NCBI GenBank assembly: GCA_944324135.1
Contig: CALUVE010000011.1
Coordinates: 1-61,556, forward strand
Source of the DNA: Candidatus Gastranaerophilales bacterium
GTDB taxonomy: Bacteria > Cyanobacteriota > Vampirovibrionia > Gastranaerophilales > Gastranaerophilaceae
Reading direction: 5' to 3'
DNA length: 61,556 bases
Below, piece by piece: positions 7,807-15,916 of this stretch. The number at the start of each line of letters is the position of its first letter. Position 1 is the first letter of the stretch. The notes beneath the pieces are model-generated. The model searched no databases. It was not told the origin of the DNA and worked only from the letters and a program-made list of their open reading frames with translations. The position numbers were made by a program, and so were the translations under genes.

Positions 7807-8376
7807 TTATCTTATCTTTCGTGCAACAGATAGCCCTGCAGGTAGCGGCAAAACGACGTTTTCATAATTTGAATCAGCGTTAATCGCGTCTATAAACGGT
7901 TTGCATTTCGCTTCGTGTGAGAGTACATTGTCACAGGTGATTAGACCGCCGGGTTTCAGGTGTTTGTCTATCAATTCATAGTATTTGACATACTCGGACT
8001 TGTTTGCGTCAATGAATGCAAAATCTACAATATAATCCTCCGGCAGATTCTCCAGCAATTCGCAGGCTGAACCTTTGAGAGTCGTGATAACATCGGCAAC
8101 TCCGCATTTTTGAAAGTTTTCTTTTGCAACGTCAAGCCTTTTATCCCAAAATTCTATGGTGGTAAGGTGCCCGCCTGTTTCTTTGAGTGCTTTTGCAATC
8201 CAGATTCCGGAATAGCCGTTTGATGTCCCCACTTCAAGGGCGTTTTGTGCATTTATGGATTTGATTAGTATTGTCAAAAATTCTGCTGTAACACGTGAAA
8301 TATTCCAGAATTGTTTTTGTGTCTTTTCCAATTCTGTCAGGACTTGTTGGGTTGTTTCATCAAATTTTTCTATCAT
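7807..8376 (-). CDS. SAM-dependent O-methyltransferase
   Basis: A 189-residue class I methyltransferase of the caffeoyl-CoA/catechol O-methyltransferase type. The SAM-binding motif EVGTSNGYSGIWIA is near residues 47-60, the ribose-binding acid is in TTIEFWDKR, and DFAFIDANKSEY supplies the metal-ligand Asp and the IDANK signature; CDNV follows. It is somewhat shorter than family members of about 220 residues. Its ATG overlaps the TGA of the upstream propeller gene (ATGA), so translation is probably coupled. The substrate is unknown. Confidence 0.88.
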   Translation of the reverse strand: MIEKFDETTQQVLTELEKTQKQFWNISRVTAEFLTILIKSINAQNALEVGTSNGYSGIWIAKALKETGGHLTTIEFWDKRLDVAKENFQKCGVADVITTLKGSACELLENLPEDYIVDFAFIDANKSEYVKYYELIDKHLKPGGLITCDNVLSHEAKCKPFIDAINADSNYENVVLPLPAGLSVARKIR

Positions 8377-9821
8377 TTGTTTATTTTTTGAACCTTATCG
8401 ACTACGACAATGGAACTTACCGGGGTTTCCAGCGGGTTTGTCTTTATAATTTGTTTGGTTTTCATATTCAGTACAGAATACATTCCTGCTGTAGTATCTG
8501 TTACTATTGCTAAATCTGTTCCGTCTATCGGTGAAATTTTTGTTGAAAATCCTTTTGTATTGAGATAAATGCTGTCAGTAATCATATCTGTTTCGATATC
8601 CAGAACCTGAATTAGATTCTGTGTGGCGCCGAGGATAAACAGATTGTTACCGTGGACTGCCATATCTATAGGTTTTTCTGCTATATCTATTTCCGCAATC
8701 AGACCGATTGTATCGTAATCTACTATTGCAAGACGGTTTTTTGTGCGGCTTGCTATGTAGACTTTGTTGTTTGCAAGGATTATTTTAGAGACGTTCGGGA
8801 ATTTGCCGACATCTTTCAGCAAATATCTGTTGTCAAGTTCTATTCCCCAGATTTCGTGTGTGTTTTTATCAAAGTAAAAGAGTCGTTTGCCGTCATCAGA
8901 GAGGGTCAGTTTTTCACACATTCCGTTTACTTTGATTTGTTTGCTGAGAGTCATTGTTTGAAGATTTACTATAAAAATACTGTGTGCCAGCGGGCTTGAA
9001 ACATAAGCAATGTTGCTGTTTTTGTCTATGAGTATTTCTTCCGGCTGAGATGAAAATGTTATGCGTTTGATAACTTTATCATCAGTGAGTGATATTACGT
9101 CAATAGTTTTTTTGTCATAGGAGCTTACCAGAAGAAATTTGCCATCAGGTGTTCCTTTTATTGTAATAGGTATGTGTTTTTGCAGCAGAGCATAATCAGG
9201 AGTTTTGTTTTCCTGATTTACTACCTGAATATTTTTGTTGTAGCAGGTTGAGATGTAAAGAGTTTTGTTTTTAAGTTCCGGCAAAGTTGAAAGCGGTTTG
9301 AAAGCTGTATTATTAGAAGTTGTTTTTTTGATTGCAGTTTTCAAATCATCCTGCTGGGCAACTGTGACATCAAGGTTGCCGATAATTATTTTAAGATTTT
9401 CCGGAATTACAAGCCCCTGCGGGATAAGCATATCCTGCGGAAGAAGTCCTGTTCTTACTTCGTTAGGGAGTGTTTCCATTCTGGCGAGTGTTTTGCCGCC
9501 GTTTTTTTCGTCAATCACGCGCATCAGAACAAAATCATTGTTGAAGATTACAACATCCGGTTTGTCTTTCAGCGTTTTATTTGCAGGAATTGTTGATTTT
9601 ATCTCCAGAGTATCTGTTTCATCCAGTATGGCCGGAAACAGCGGCAGGTAAATAGTATTGTCAGGAAGTATTACAACCCCGTCAAAACGAAAGTTTGTTT
9701 TTGGGAATATTTTTTCTACGTAGTTTTCTATTTTATCCGGAACTTTTTGTGCCTGTGCATTCTGAGGTGCAATAATTATCATTGAAGATAACAGACATAT
9801 TGTAAGCAGGATTTTACGCAT
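8373..9821 (-). CDS. Secreted YncE-like beta-propeller protein
   Basis: A 482-residue exported protein. The N-terminus is a signal peptide (basic MRK, a hydrophobic core, then AQA before QKV). Residues about 190-480 hold repeats of the 40-residue type seen in YVTN/YncE beta-propellers, with phrases such as [37 protein letters not shown] and [17 protein letters not shown]. The first 170 residues are of another kind. Such proteins usually bind partners or cofactors in the periplasm. The ATG overlaps the dnaJ stop by 8 bases, an odd partner for a chaperone operon. Confidence 0.8.
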   Translation of the reverse strand: MRKILLTICLLSSMIIIAPQNAQAQKVPDKIENYVEKIFPKTNFRFDGVVILPDNTIYLPLFPAILDETDTLEIKSTIPANKTLKDKPDVVIFNNDFVLMRVIDEKNGGKTLARMETLPNEVRTGLLPQDMLIPQGLVIPENLKIIIGNLDVTVAQQDDLKTAIKKTTSNNTAFKPLSTLPELKNKTLYISTCYNKNIQVVNQENKTPDYALLQKHIPITIKGTPDGKFLLVSSYDKKTIDVISLTDDKVIKRITFSSQPEEILIDKNSNIAYVSSPLAHSIFIVNLQTMTLSKQIKVNGMCEKLTLSDDGKRLFYFDKNTHEIWGIELDNRYLLKDVGKFPNVSKIILANNKVYIASRTKNRLAIVDYDTIGLIAEIDIAEKPIDMAVHGNNLFILGATQNLIQVLDIETDMITDSIYLNTKGFSTKISPIDGTDLAIVTDTTAGMYSVLNMKTKQIIKTNPLETPVSSIVVVDKVQKINK

Positions 9822-10950
9822 TATTAAAAACTCCTTTTACTTTATCCAGAATGGATGTTTGTTCGTATTTTTTGTTTGTATTTAATTCATACAAGCGTTT
9901 GTAGAGTTGTTTTTCTTCCTCAGTGAGAGACGTCGGGATTTTTACGTTGACAATAACAATCTGGTCTCCACGCTGGGTAGGTCTTGAAATTACAGGAATA
10001 CCTGCACCTTTAATTTTTACGGTGCTGCCGTTTTGGATACCGGCATTGATTTGTATAGTTTTTTCGCCGTCAAGAGTTTTGACTGTAATTTCATCACCGA
10101 GAACTGCCTGCGCAGGTGAAATTTCAAGCTGTGAAAATACTGTTAAGCCGTCGCGTTTGAAATATTCTGACGGTTTTACGTGTAATACTACGTATAAATC
10201 TCCTGCTCTGCCTCCGTTTGTGCCGGCATCACCCTCCTGCGCAACACGAATTTTTGACATGTTATCAACACCTGCAGGAATTTTAATCTCAATTTTCTTT
10301 TCTTTTTCAACTTTGCCTGAACCTTTGCAGGCTTTGCAGAGGTTTGTAATTTTCTTGCCTGTTCCGTGGCAGTCAGGGCAGACGGTGATTTGTGAAAATG
10401 CACCAAGCGGAGTTCTGGTTACGGTCTGAACCTGACCTGAACCATGGCATGTCGGACAGGTTACTGGCTGAGAACCTTTTTCTGCGCCTGTACCGTTGCA
10501 TTCAGGACAGTTTTCAAAGTGGGTAAATTCTATTTCCTGTGTTAAGCCGAAAGCAGCTTCTTCAAATGTGATTTCAACATCTATTCTTAAATCATCACCG
10601 GGAACAGGTGCATTCGGGTCTCTTCTGCCTCCGCCAAAACCAAATCCGCCAAATCCGCCGAAGAATGATTCAAAAATGTCGTTTAAGTCTCCAAAACCGC
10701 CCGCAAACGGCCCGCCGGTATCAAATCCTGCGTTTCTTAGTCCGTCCTCTCCGTAGCGGTCGTATGTCGCACGTTTATTATCGTCTGAGAGTGTATCGTA
10801 GGCTTTACCGAGTTCTTTGAATTTTTCTTCTGCATCCGGTGCTTTGTTTACATCGGGGTGTAATTCACGGGCTTTCTTTCTGAAAGCTGATTTTATTTCG
10901 TCTTTTGAGGCATCTTTTGATACTCCCAGTATTTCGTAATAATCTGCCAT
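9814..10950 (-). CDS. dnaJ: Chaperone DnaJ
   Basis: Co-chaperone that delivers substrates to DnaK and stimulates its ATPase. All type I Hsp40 parts are present in 378 residues: a J-domain (1-70) with the HPD motif in LHPDVNK, a Gly/Phe-rich linker (about 75-115), a zinc-finger region with four CxxCxGxG-type repeats ([32 protein letters not shown]), and the C-terminal substrate-binding domains. It lies 38 nt after grpE. No dnaK or hrcA is in the window, and no CIRCE-type operator was recognised before grpE. Confidence 0.98.
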   Translation of the reverse strand: MADYYEILGVSKDASKDEIKSAFRKKARELHPDVNKAPDAEEKFKELGKAYDTLSDDNKRATYDRYGEDGLRNAGFDTGGPFAGGFGDLNDIFESFFGGFGGFGFGGGRRDPNAPVPGDDLRIDVEITFEEAAFGLTQEIEFTHFENCPECNGTGAEKGSQPVTCPTCHGSGQVQTVTRTPLGAFSQITVCPDCHGTGKKITNLCKACKGSGKVEKEKKIEIKIPAGVDNMSKIRVAQEGDAGTNGGRAGDLYVVLHVKPSEYFKRDGLTVFSQLEISPAQAVLGDEITVKTLDGEKTIQINAGIQNGSTVKIKGAGIPVISRPTQRGDQIVIVNVKIPTSLTEEEKQLYKRLYELNTNKKYEQTSILDKVKGVFNNA

Positions 10951-10988
10951 TTTCCCTATTCTCTGATTGTCTTTTCTATATTAGTATT

Positions 10989-11564
10989 TTATTCTGCGGT
11001 TGCCACATTGACAAGTGATGCTCTCAATACTTTGTCACCCATTTTGTAGCCTTTTTGAAGTTCGTTTATGATTGTATTTTCAGGGTGTTCGCTTGTTGGA
11101 GTCTGCATTACAGCTTCGTGGAAATTCGGGTCAAATTCTTTGCCCTCTGTTTCTATAGTTTCAAGTCCGAGTTTTGTTAATGTATCCATTACCTGTTTGT
11201 GTAAAAGATTAAAACTGTCTTTTACCTGCTGGCAGTCGTCTACTTTTTCAAGCGCTTTTTCTCCGCGTTCAAAGTTGTCTAAAACTTCTATCATTTTTTT
11301 CAGGGCGTTTTCCGCTCCGTATTTTAAGAGAGCTTCTCTTTCCTGTTCCTGTCTTTTTCTGTAATTGTCAAAGTCTGCAGCAAGTCTTATGTACTGCTGA
11401 TTGAGTTTGTCATATTTTTCTTGAAGTTCATTGTCAGAAGTTTTTTCTTCTTGCTCTTCTTTAACTTCTTCTTGTTCTGTTTGAGCTGTTTCCGGTTGTT
11501 CTTCGGATTTTATATTAAGCTCTTCCGAATTTTTATTAAAAGGATTTTTATGTTTATGTGACAT
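10989..11564 (-). CDS. grpE: Nucleotide exchange factor GrpE
   Basis: GrpE releases ADP from DnaK. The protein is 191 residues: a charged, disordered N-terminus (1-45), a long dimerising coiled coil (about 45-110) containing YIRLAADFDNYRKRQEQERE, and the C-terminal beta domain ending in the diagnostic stretch NELQKGYKMGDKVLRASLVNVA. A GAGGTGG ribosome binding site precedes the start. It is the first gene of a minus-strand operon with dnaJ, the propeller protein and the O-methyltransferase. Confidence 0.97.
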   Translation of the reverse strand: MSHKHKNPFNKNSEELNIKSEEQPETAQTEQEEVKEEQEEKTSDNELQEKYDKLNQQYIRLAADFDNYRKRQEQEREALLKYGAENALKKMIEVLDNFERGEKALEKVDDCQQVKDSFNLLHKQVMDTLTKLGLETIETEGKEFDPNFHEAVMQTPTSEHPENTIINELQKGYKMGDKVLRASLVNVATAE

Positions 11565-11596
11565 TTTTCCACCTCACAATATTTTCATATATTTTT

Positions 11597-11624
11597 ATTA
11601 TAAAGTATCAAGGAATTTAAACAA
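11597..11624 (-). promoter_or_regulatory. Promoter of the grpE-dnaJ operon
   Basis: On the minus strand: TTGTTT (11619-11624), a 16-bp spacer and TATAAT (11597-11602), about 35 nt before the grpE start. A heat-shock operator was looked for and not found. Confidence 0.6.
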
Positions 11625-11667
11625 GGAAAATTTATTATTTTTTAATAATTAATAAACTTTTTAAAGG

Positions 11668-11696
11668 TTGTTATATCCGGTTTGTCATGGTATAAA
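11668..11696 (+). promoter_or_regulatory. Promoter of the small methyltransferase locus
   Basis: TTGTTA (11668-11673), a 17-bp spacer and TATAAA (11691-11696), about 35 nt before the ATG at 11732. Confidence 0.55.
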
Positions 11697-11731
11697 TTTA
11701 TAGTTTAGACCGTGTTGAGAGCAGGAAAAGT

Positions 11732-11893
11732 ATGTCTGATTATGAAAAGTTAAAGGAATGTATTAACGAGCTATCGAATTTGAAAAAACTTGAATCCGCC
11801 TCCGGTATTCCGGAAAAAGACGTGTTGTTTAATGAAATTGTTCTGAACTATCTTATTTACGATAATGACTGGTTTAGTCTTCAAAAGGCTTAA
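11732..11893 (+). pseudogene. 5' part of a frameshifted methyltransferase gene (53-codon frame)
   Basis: ATG 11732 opens a 53-residue frame that follows a good promoter and stops at TAA 11891-11893. It overlaps the start of the methyltransferase frame by 29 bases. The C-terminal NDWFS continues naturally into FKRLNIK of the other frame if one base near 11877 is dropped. It is therefore more likely the 5' half of a broken gene than a separate peptide, although a sequencing error is equally possible. Confidence 0.5.
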
Positions 11894-12329
11894 TATAAAA
11901 GTTGAAAATACGGATGTTTATGACGGTGCAAATTATAAATGGGATTTACAAAATATCCCCTGTACGGAAGAGCAATATGATGTAATTATTTCTAACCATG
12001 TTCTTGAACATATAAAAGATTACAAAAAGGCTATTAATGAACTTTTTAGGATTTTGAAAAAAGGCGGAGTTCTTCTTATAACAGTTCCTCTGCTGTATAG
12101 ATATCAGGAAACTTTTGAAGATTTTTGTGCGGAAAGTGCTGTGAAAAGAAAATTGTATTACGGTCAGAGTGATCATTTGCGGATATTCGGGAAGAATTTC
12201 CCTGAGTATTTAAAGTCAGCTGGATTTGAGGTAGAAGTTCTTGACGGCAGAAAAATGCCGCGTAATATTCGTCCTGTTACAGGGCCTGCTGCTTATGATG
12301 ACAAGATTATTTATCTTGCAAAAAAATAA
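11865..12329 (+). CDS. Class I SAM-methyltransferase fragment
   Basis: A 154-residue protein with the second half of a Methyltransf_11-like fold: YDVIISNHVLEHIKDYKKA (motif II/III, about 39-57) and ELFRILKKGGVLLITVP (post-III). The glycine-rich SAM-binding motif I normally found in the first 40 residues is missing, both here and in the 53-codon frame upstream. As written the protein may not bind SAM normally. It is divergent from grpE. The status (functional, decaying, or frameshifted by error) is unclear. Confidence 0.65.
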   Translation: MTGLVFKRLNIKVENTDVYDGANYKWDLQNIPCTEEQYDVIISNHVLEHIKDYKKAINELFRILKKGGVLLITVPLLYRYQETFEDFCAESAVKRKLYYGQSDHLRIFGKNFPEYLKSAGFEVEVLDGRKMPRNIRPVTGPAAYDDKIIYLAKK

Positions 12330-12334
12330 TCCGC

Positions 12335-15289
12335 TTAAATCTTTATTCCGTTAAGCTGGCAGAAAGATTTCAAAACATTTTTTGATTTTTCGTTTTTAAT
12401 ATGTACGTAATTATTTCTTGTTGTTTTAACAAGGGTAGAGACTTTTTCAAACATAAGCATTGCATTTCTCAATTGATCAGGCTGTTGTGCTGATTTTACA
12501 AATCCGAGTTCCTGATAGTATTTGCCGTACAAAAGGTACAGGCGGGAGAGCAAATCTTTCAGGTTGAATTTTTTGGCCAGTGCTATTGCACTTTCCAGAT
12601 GCATTTCTGCCTGCTCGTAATCTGATACTGTTATGCAGGCTTTTACGATTACCATTCTGAGTAAAATATTAAAGAAGTAATTGTCTATTTTAGGGTTTTT
12701 AGCTACTTCAAGAGCCTGAGTAGCAATATCTATGGCATTATGCGGTCCTTCGGTTATAAGCGCTGCATCTGCAATTAAATACCATGTCAAAAGTGCTCCG
12801 AGTGCCATTTTTTCTTTTGCAAAATAAGTTATCTGGTCACTGTAGATTTCCATGGCATGTTTGGATTGTTCATTATCTTTAAAGATTTTTCCAAGCAGGG
12901 TTTTCAGAATATTTTTAGTGAAATTATCTCCGTTGTTGTTGGCAAATGTTACTATCTGGAACAAGTCCTCCTGCAAGCCGTCATATCGTTTGCGGATAAA
13001 GTTATTTATTATGTTGACGAAATTCCAGCGGATTATTGTTTCGTTATCCATTACGTTGTTTCTGTATAGTTTCAAAATCTCTTCCAGAATTTCTTCAGAA
13101 GTTGTGGTGTCTCCTTTTATTGTGTTTGCAAAAGCCAGAGTAAGTTTTGTTTTGCAGATAAACAGTTCATCCTGTATGTTGTTACGCTGAATTATGTCAA
13201 ACAGGATTGTGAGGATTTCAAACGAACGGTCATTCCCCTGCATTATTAATGCGTTTGCAAGCAGCAGGTACGTTTTTATCCATGTTTCCTGAACGATATT
13301 TTCCGGTATAAGTTTATTGGTATAATTTTTGGTTAAAACTTCATCAAGCACAGGCATGATTTCATTATCAACCATATTGATAATTTGTCCGCAGTTTCCG
13401 ATATTGAGCAGCGAAGACAGTTTTGCGGCTTTTAAAAGTGCTATCTCCAGAGTTTTTTCAGGTTTAACTTTTTCAAGAACGGTATCAATACATTCAACGT
13501 CACCGAAATAGTTTCCTGTTCTGCGGCAGCAGGAGGACATATACCCTAAAAGTTCAATTTCTCTCGGGGTGTCACCCACAGCCTGTGCATTTGCAATCGC
13601 ATCAGGCAGGTATTCCATCGCCTCTTTTGGATTTGTGTCGGCAAGAAGTTTGCCGAGCCGCTCTGAGATGTTGTAGCGGGTTTTCAGGGTCTCACTCTCA
13701 TCCATTTCATTTATCAGCGCAAGGCATTGTTTCTGTGATATTGCATACAGGTTTGTGTCTCCTATGCCGGCAGAAAGTCTTGTATTTTTTGTCCAGATTT
13801 TCAGCGCAAGTTCATTGTGTTTCAGGTTCTGGGCAATTATTCCGAATATCGCATTGGAGTTTAATGTCAGCGGGCTCAAAGCTTCGTACAGTTGTTTATT
13901 TATTTCTATAAATTTTTCGGAAACTTTTGCGCTCGATAATATATTTTCCCATAGAGTTATGTTTTTAAATTCCGCAAAAATTTCATTGTACGGCTCGATA
14001 AAATTCATTTTTTCAAGATAAGTTACAGCTCCGTTAAATTCTGAATCATTGAATCCAAAAATTTGTTTTATCAGCTGCAGATTTATTTTGTCTCCAAGGA
14101 CGGCTGAGCCTGTCAAAATTTTATATGCATTCGGGTTGGAAACCTCCAGCAGTGCAACTCTTTTGCTTATGGTTTCGGCGTAAGAAATAGGTAAGTCAAA
14201 TGTGTAATCATTGATGTGGCAGTCAAGTTTAAGGCTCAGGATTTGTTCTAGGTAAGACGGGTTGCCGCCGCTTATTTTGAAGATTCTTTCCCTCTCTTCC
14301 GGTTCTATGTACGGATAATCCTTTATGTGTTCTTCAAAATGTTCTACAAACATCTGCATACCTTTTTTTTCAAAAGGTGCTATCCCTAAATCAGTATAGA
14401 CATCTTCTTTTCTATCGGGGAATGAAAAATACCCTTTTGCAGGGCGTGCTTCGTTGTAAACAAGGATTAATTTCAACTTTTTCCAAACAGGCTCCTGTTT
14501 GATGAAATTTGATATAAATTCATAAGAAAATCCGTCAATAAAATCAAAATTATCTATAACAAAAAGTATATCTTGCTGGACATTTATTATTGAAAATACT
14601 TTTGTTAAAAGATTAAAAGTTTTTGTTTTGTTGAGAATGAGGTTCTCAAAATTGTCGCAATTCGACGGGTAGATAAAGTTTATCAAATCCAGTACTTCTG
14701 TATTTGATAATGTAGGAAATTCATTCTGGAAAAATCTGGAGGCATCTTTTTTAAATTTTGTGTTGTTTACGCAGAAAATAGGCAGATTGAAAACGTTAAG
14801 CAGAATGTCCTGTACAAGCCCTCCGGAGGTAAGCTGTGTTATCGGTGTGCATTTGCCTATACAGTAAAGAAACTGATGAGCTCTTAAATTTTCAAGAACT
14901 TTTTTTATTACGACAGATTTTCCTATCCCTTTTGCTCCGCTTATTGAAAAAATCTTTTTGTCTTTTGATAATATGCCTTTTGTCAAAAGACTGATGGCAT
15001 TGCTCTGGGAATATAATTGTGCCTGATATTCCAGCGGGTTGTAGTTTGCGCGTCGGTGTGAGTCTCCAAACTCGTGGTTACATTTTCTGCATTTTGTGGC
15101 GGTTGGGAAATTTACGCATTTACATTCGGGACAAATTTTTAGGATTTCTTCACCGCATTTTTTGCATTTTAAATCAAAAATGGAATTTACCGTATTGCAG
15201 TTTGGACAGACTAACCCTGTTCTTGTTTTGCAATAAGGGCATTTGAGCGAATCATCAGGAATTGTTTTTTTGCATATAGGACATTTCAT
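12335..15289 (-). CDS. Zinc-ribbon STAND-type NTPase with helical-repeat C-terminus
   Basis: A 984-residue probable signalling ATPase. The N-terminal 70 residues carry three double-cysteine zinc ribbons (C3/C6 with C17/C20, C28/C31 with C42/C45, C53/C56 with C67/C70). A P-loop GAKGIGKS follows at 118-125, and ILFVIDNFDFID fits Walker B. Residues about 480-960 are all-helical with TPR-like periodicity, as in adenylate-cyclase-associated and MalT-like STAND proteins. I see no catalytic output domain. It starts 18 nt after the sigma factor gene on the same strand and should be co-expressed with it. A sensing or scaffold role in sigma factor control is inferred. Confidence 0.75.
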   Translation of the reverse strand: MKCPICKKTIPDDSLKCPYCKTRTGLVCPNCNTVNSIFDLKCKKCGEEILKICPECKCVNFPTATKCRKCNHEFGDSHRRANYNPLEYQAQLYSQSNAISLLTKGILSKDKKIFSISGAKGIGKSVVIKKVLENLRAHQFLYCIGKCTPITQLTSGGLVQDILLNVFNLPIFCVNNTKFKKDASRFFQNEFPTLSNTEVLDLINFIYPSNCDNFENLILNKTKTFNLLTKVFSIINVQQDILFVIDNFDFIDGFSYEFISNFIKQEPVWKKLKLILVYNEARPAKGYFSFPDRKEDVYTDLGIAPFEKKGMQMFVEHFEEHIKDYPYIEPEERERIFKISGGNPSYLEQILSLKLDCHINDYTFDLPISYAETISKRVALLEVSNPNAYKILTGSAVLGDKINLQLIKQIFGFNDSEFNGAVTYLEKMNFIEPYNEIFAEFKNITLWENILSSAKVSEKFIEINKQLYEALSPLTLNSNAIFGIIAQNLKHNELALKIWTKNTRLSAGIGDTNLYAISQKQCLALINEMDESETLKTRYNISERLGKLLADTNPKEAMEYLPDAIANAQAVGDTPREIELLGYMSSCCRRTGNYFGDVECIDTVLEKVKPEKTLEIALLKAAKLSSLLNIGNCGQIINMVDNEIMPVLDEVLTKNYTNKLIPENIVQETWIKTYLLLANALIMQGNDRSFEILTILFDIIQRNNIQDELFICKTKLTLAFANTIKGDTTTSEEILEEILKLYRNNVMDNETIIRWNFVNIINNFIRKRYDGLQEDLFQIVTFANNNGDNFTKNILKTLLGKIFKDNEQSKHAMEIYSDQITYFAKEKMALGALLTWYLIADAALITEGPHNAIDIATQALEVAKNPKIDNYFFNILLRMVIVKACITVSDYEQAEMHLESAIALAKKFNLKDLLSRLYLLYGKYYQELGFVKSAQQPDQLRNAMLMFEKVSTLVKTTRNNYVHIKNEKSKNVLKSFCQLNGIKI

Positions 15290-15306
15290 ATTTTAAAATC
15301 CCGATT

Positions 15307-15876
15307 TTAGTTAAAAAACTGCTTTACTTTTTCCATTAATTTGAAAAGTCTTTTGGATACTTCGGATTGTGATAAATTAAGCTCTGATGCAATTTCTTTT
15401 TGTGTCATTCCGTTTTCGTAACGCAATTTGTAAATGTTTAAAAACTGTTTTTCAGGATCATCATTGTTAATTTGTTCTAATGCAGAGATTACCCTCTGGA
15501 CAATTTCTTTTTTCAGAACAATATCCTCCGGAGTTTCTGTTAAAGTTATTCCGTCATAGTTTATTTGTGCATCGGAATAATCCAGAGCCGGAGTGCCGGT
15601 TACTGTTTCTAGAGGAAGTTCTCTTGTCGGTGTAAAACCGCTTCTTCCGCGTCTTAATCTCCCTGAATCTTTTAAGACATTTAAAATAGATGTGGTTGCT
15701 ATTTTTCTTAAATAGGCTTCCAGCGTTGCATCAGAAGTTATTGTTTTAACAATGACAAGAGAGCGTTTGCAAGTTTCATTAAAGAAGTCGTCGTACAAAT
15801 CTTCGTTGTTTGCAAATTTTCTGTCGTTTTTTATAATCTTCTCTATTAAGTCTATTTTGTCTTGAGCTAATTCCAC
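15307..15876 (-). CDS. Sigma-70-family (ECF-like) sigma factor
   Basis: A 189-residue protein with a region-2-like N-terminus (DDFFNETCKRSLVIVKTI, then YLRKIATTSILNVLKD) and a clear region 4 helix-turn-helix at about 156-177 (GMTQKEIASELNLSQSEVSK). Between them is a linker of about 45 residues with a basic GRLRRGRSG segment. The two-domain layout and size fit ECF-type sigma factors, which redirect RNA polymerase to a small regulon. It sits between a transmembrane protein gene upstream and a zinc-ribbon NTPase gene downstream, in the place an anti-sigma factor would often occupy. The exact ECF group is not determined. Confidence 0.85.
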   Translation of the reverse strand: MELAQDKIDLIEKIIKNDRKFANNEDLYDDFFNETCKRSLVIVKTITSDATLEAYLRKIATTSILNVLKDSGRLRRGRSGFTPTRELPLETVTGTPALDYSDAQINYDGITLTETPEDIVLKKEIVQRVISALEQINNDDPEKQFLNIYKLRYENGMTQKEIASELNLSQSEVSKRLFKLMEKVKQFFN

Positions 15877-15916
15877 TTCTTACGAATTTCCTTGTTCCAG
15901 CAATATTATATCATAA

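Noticed and set aside
11565-11640. CIRCE operator before grpE
   Set aside because: No TTAGCACTC-N9-GAGTGCTAA-like inverted repeat is present.
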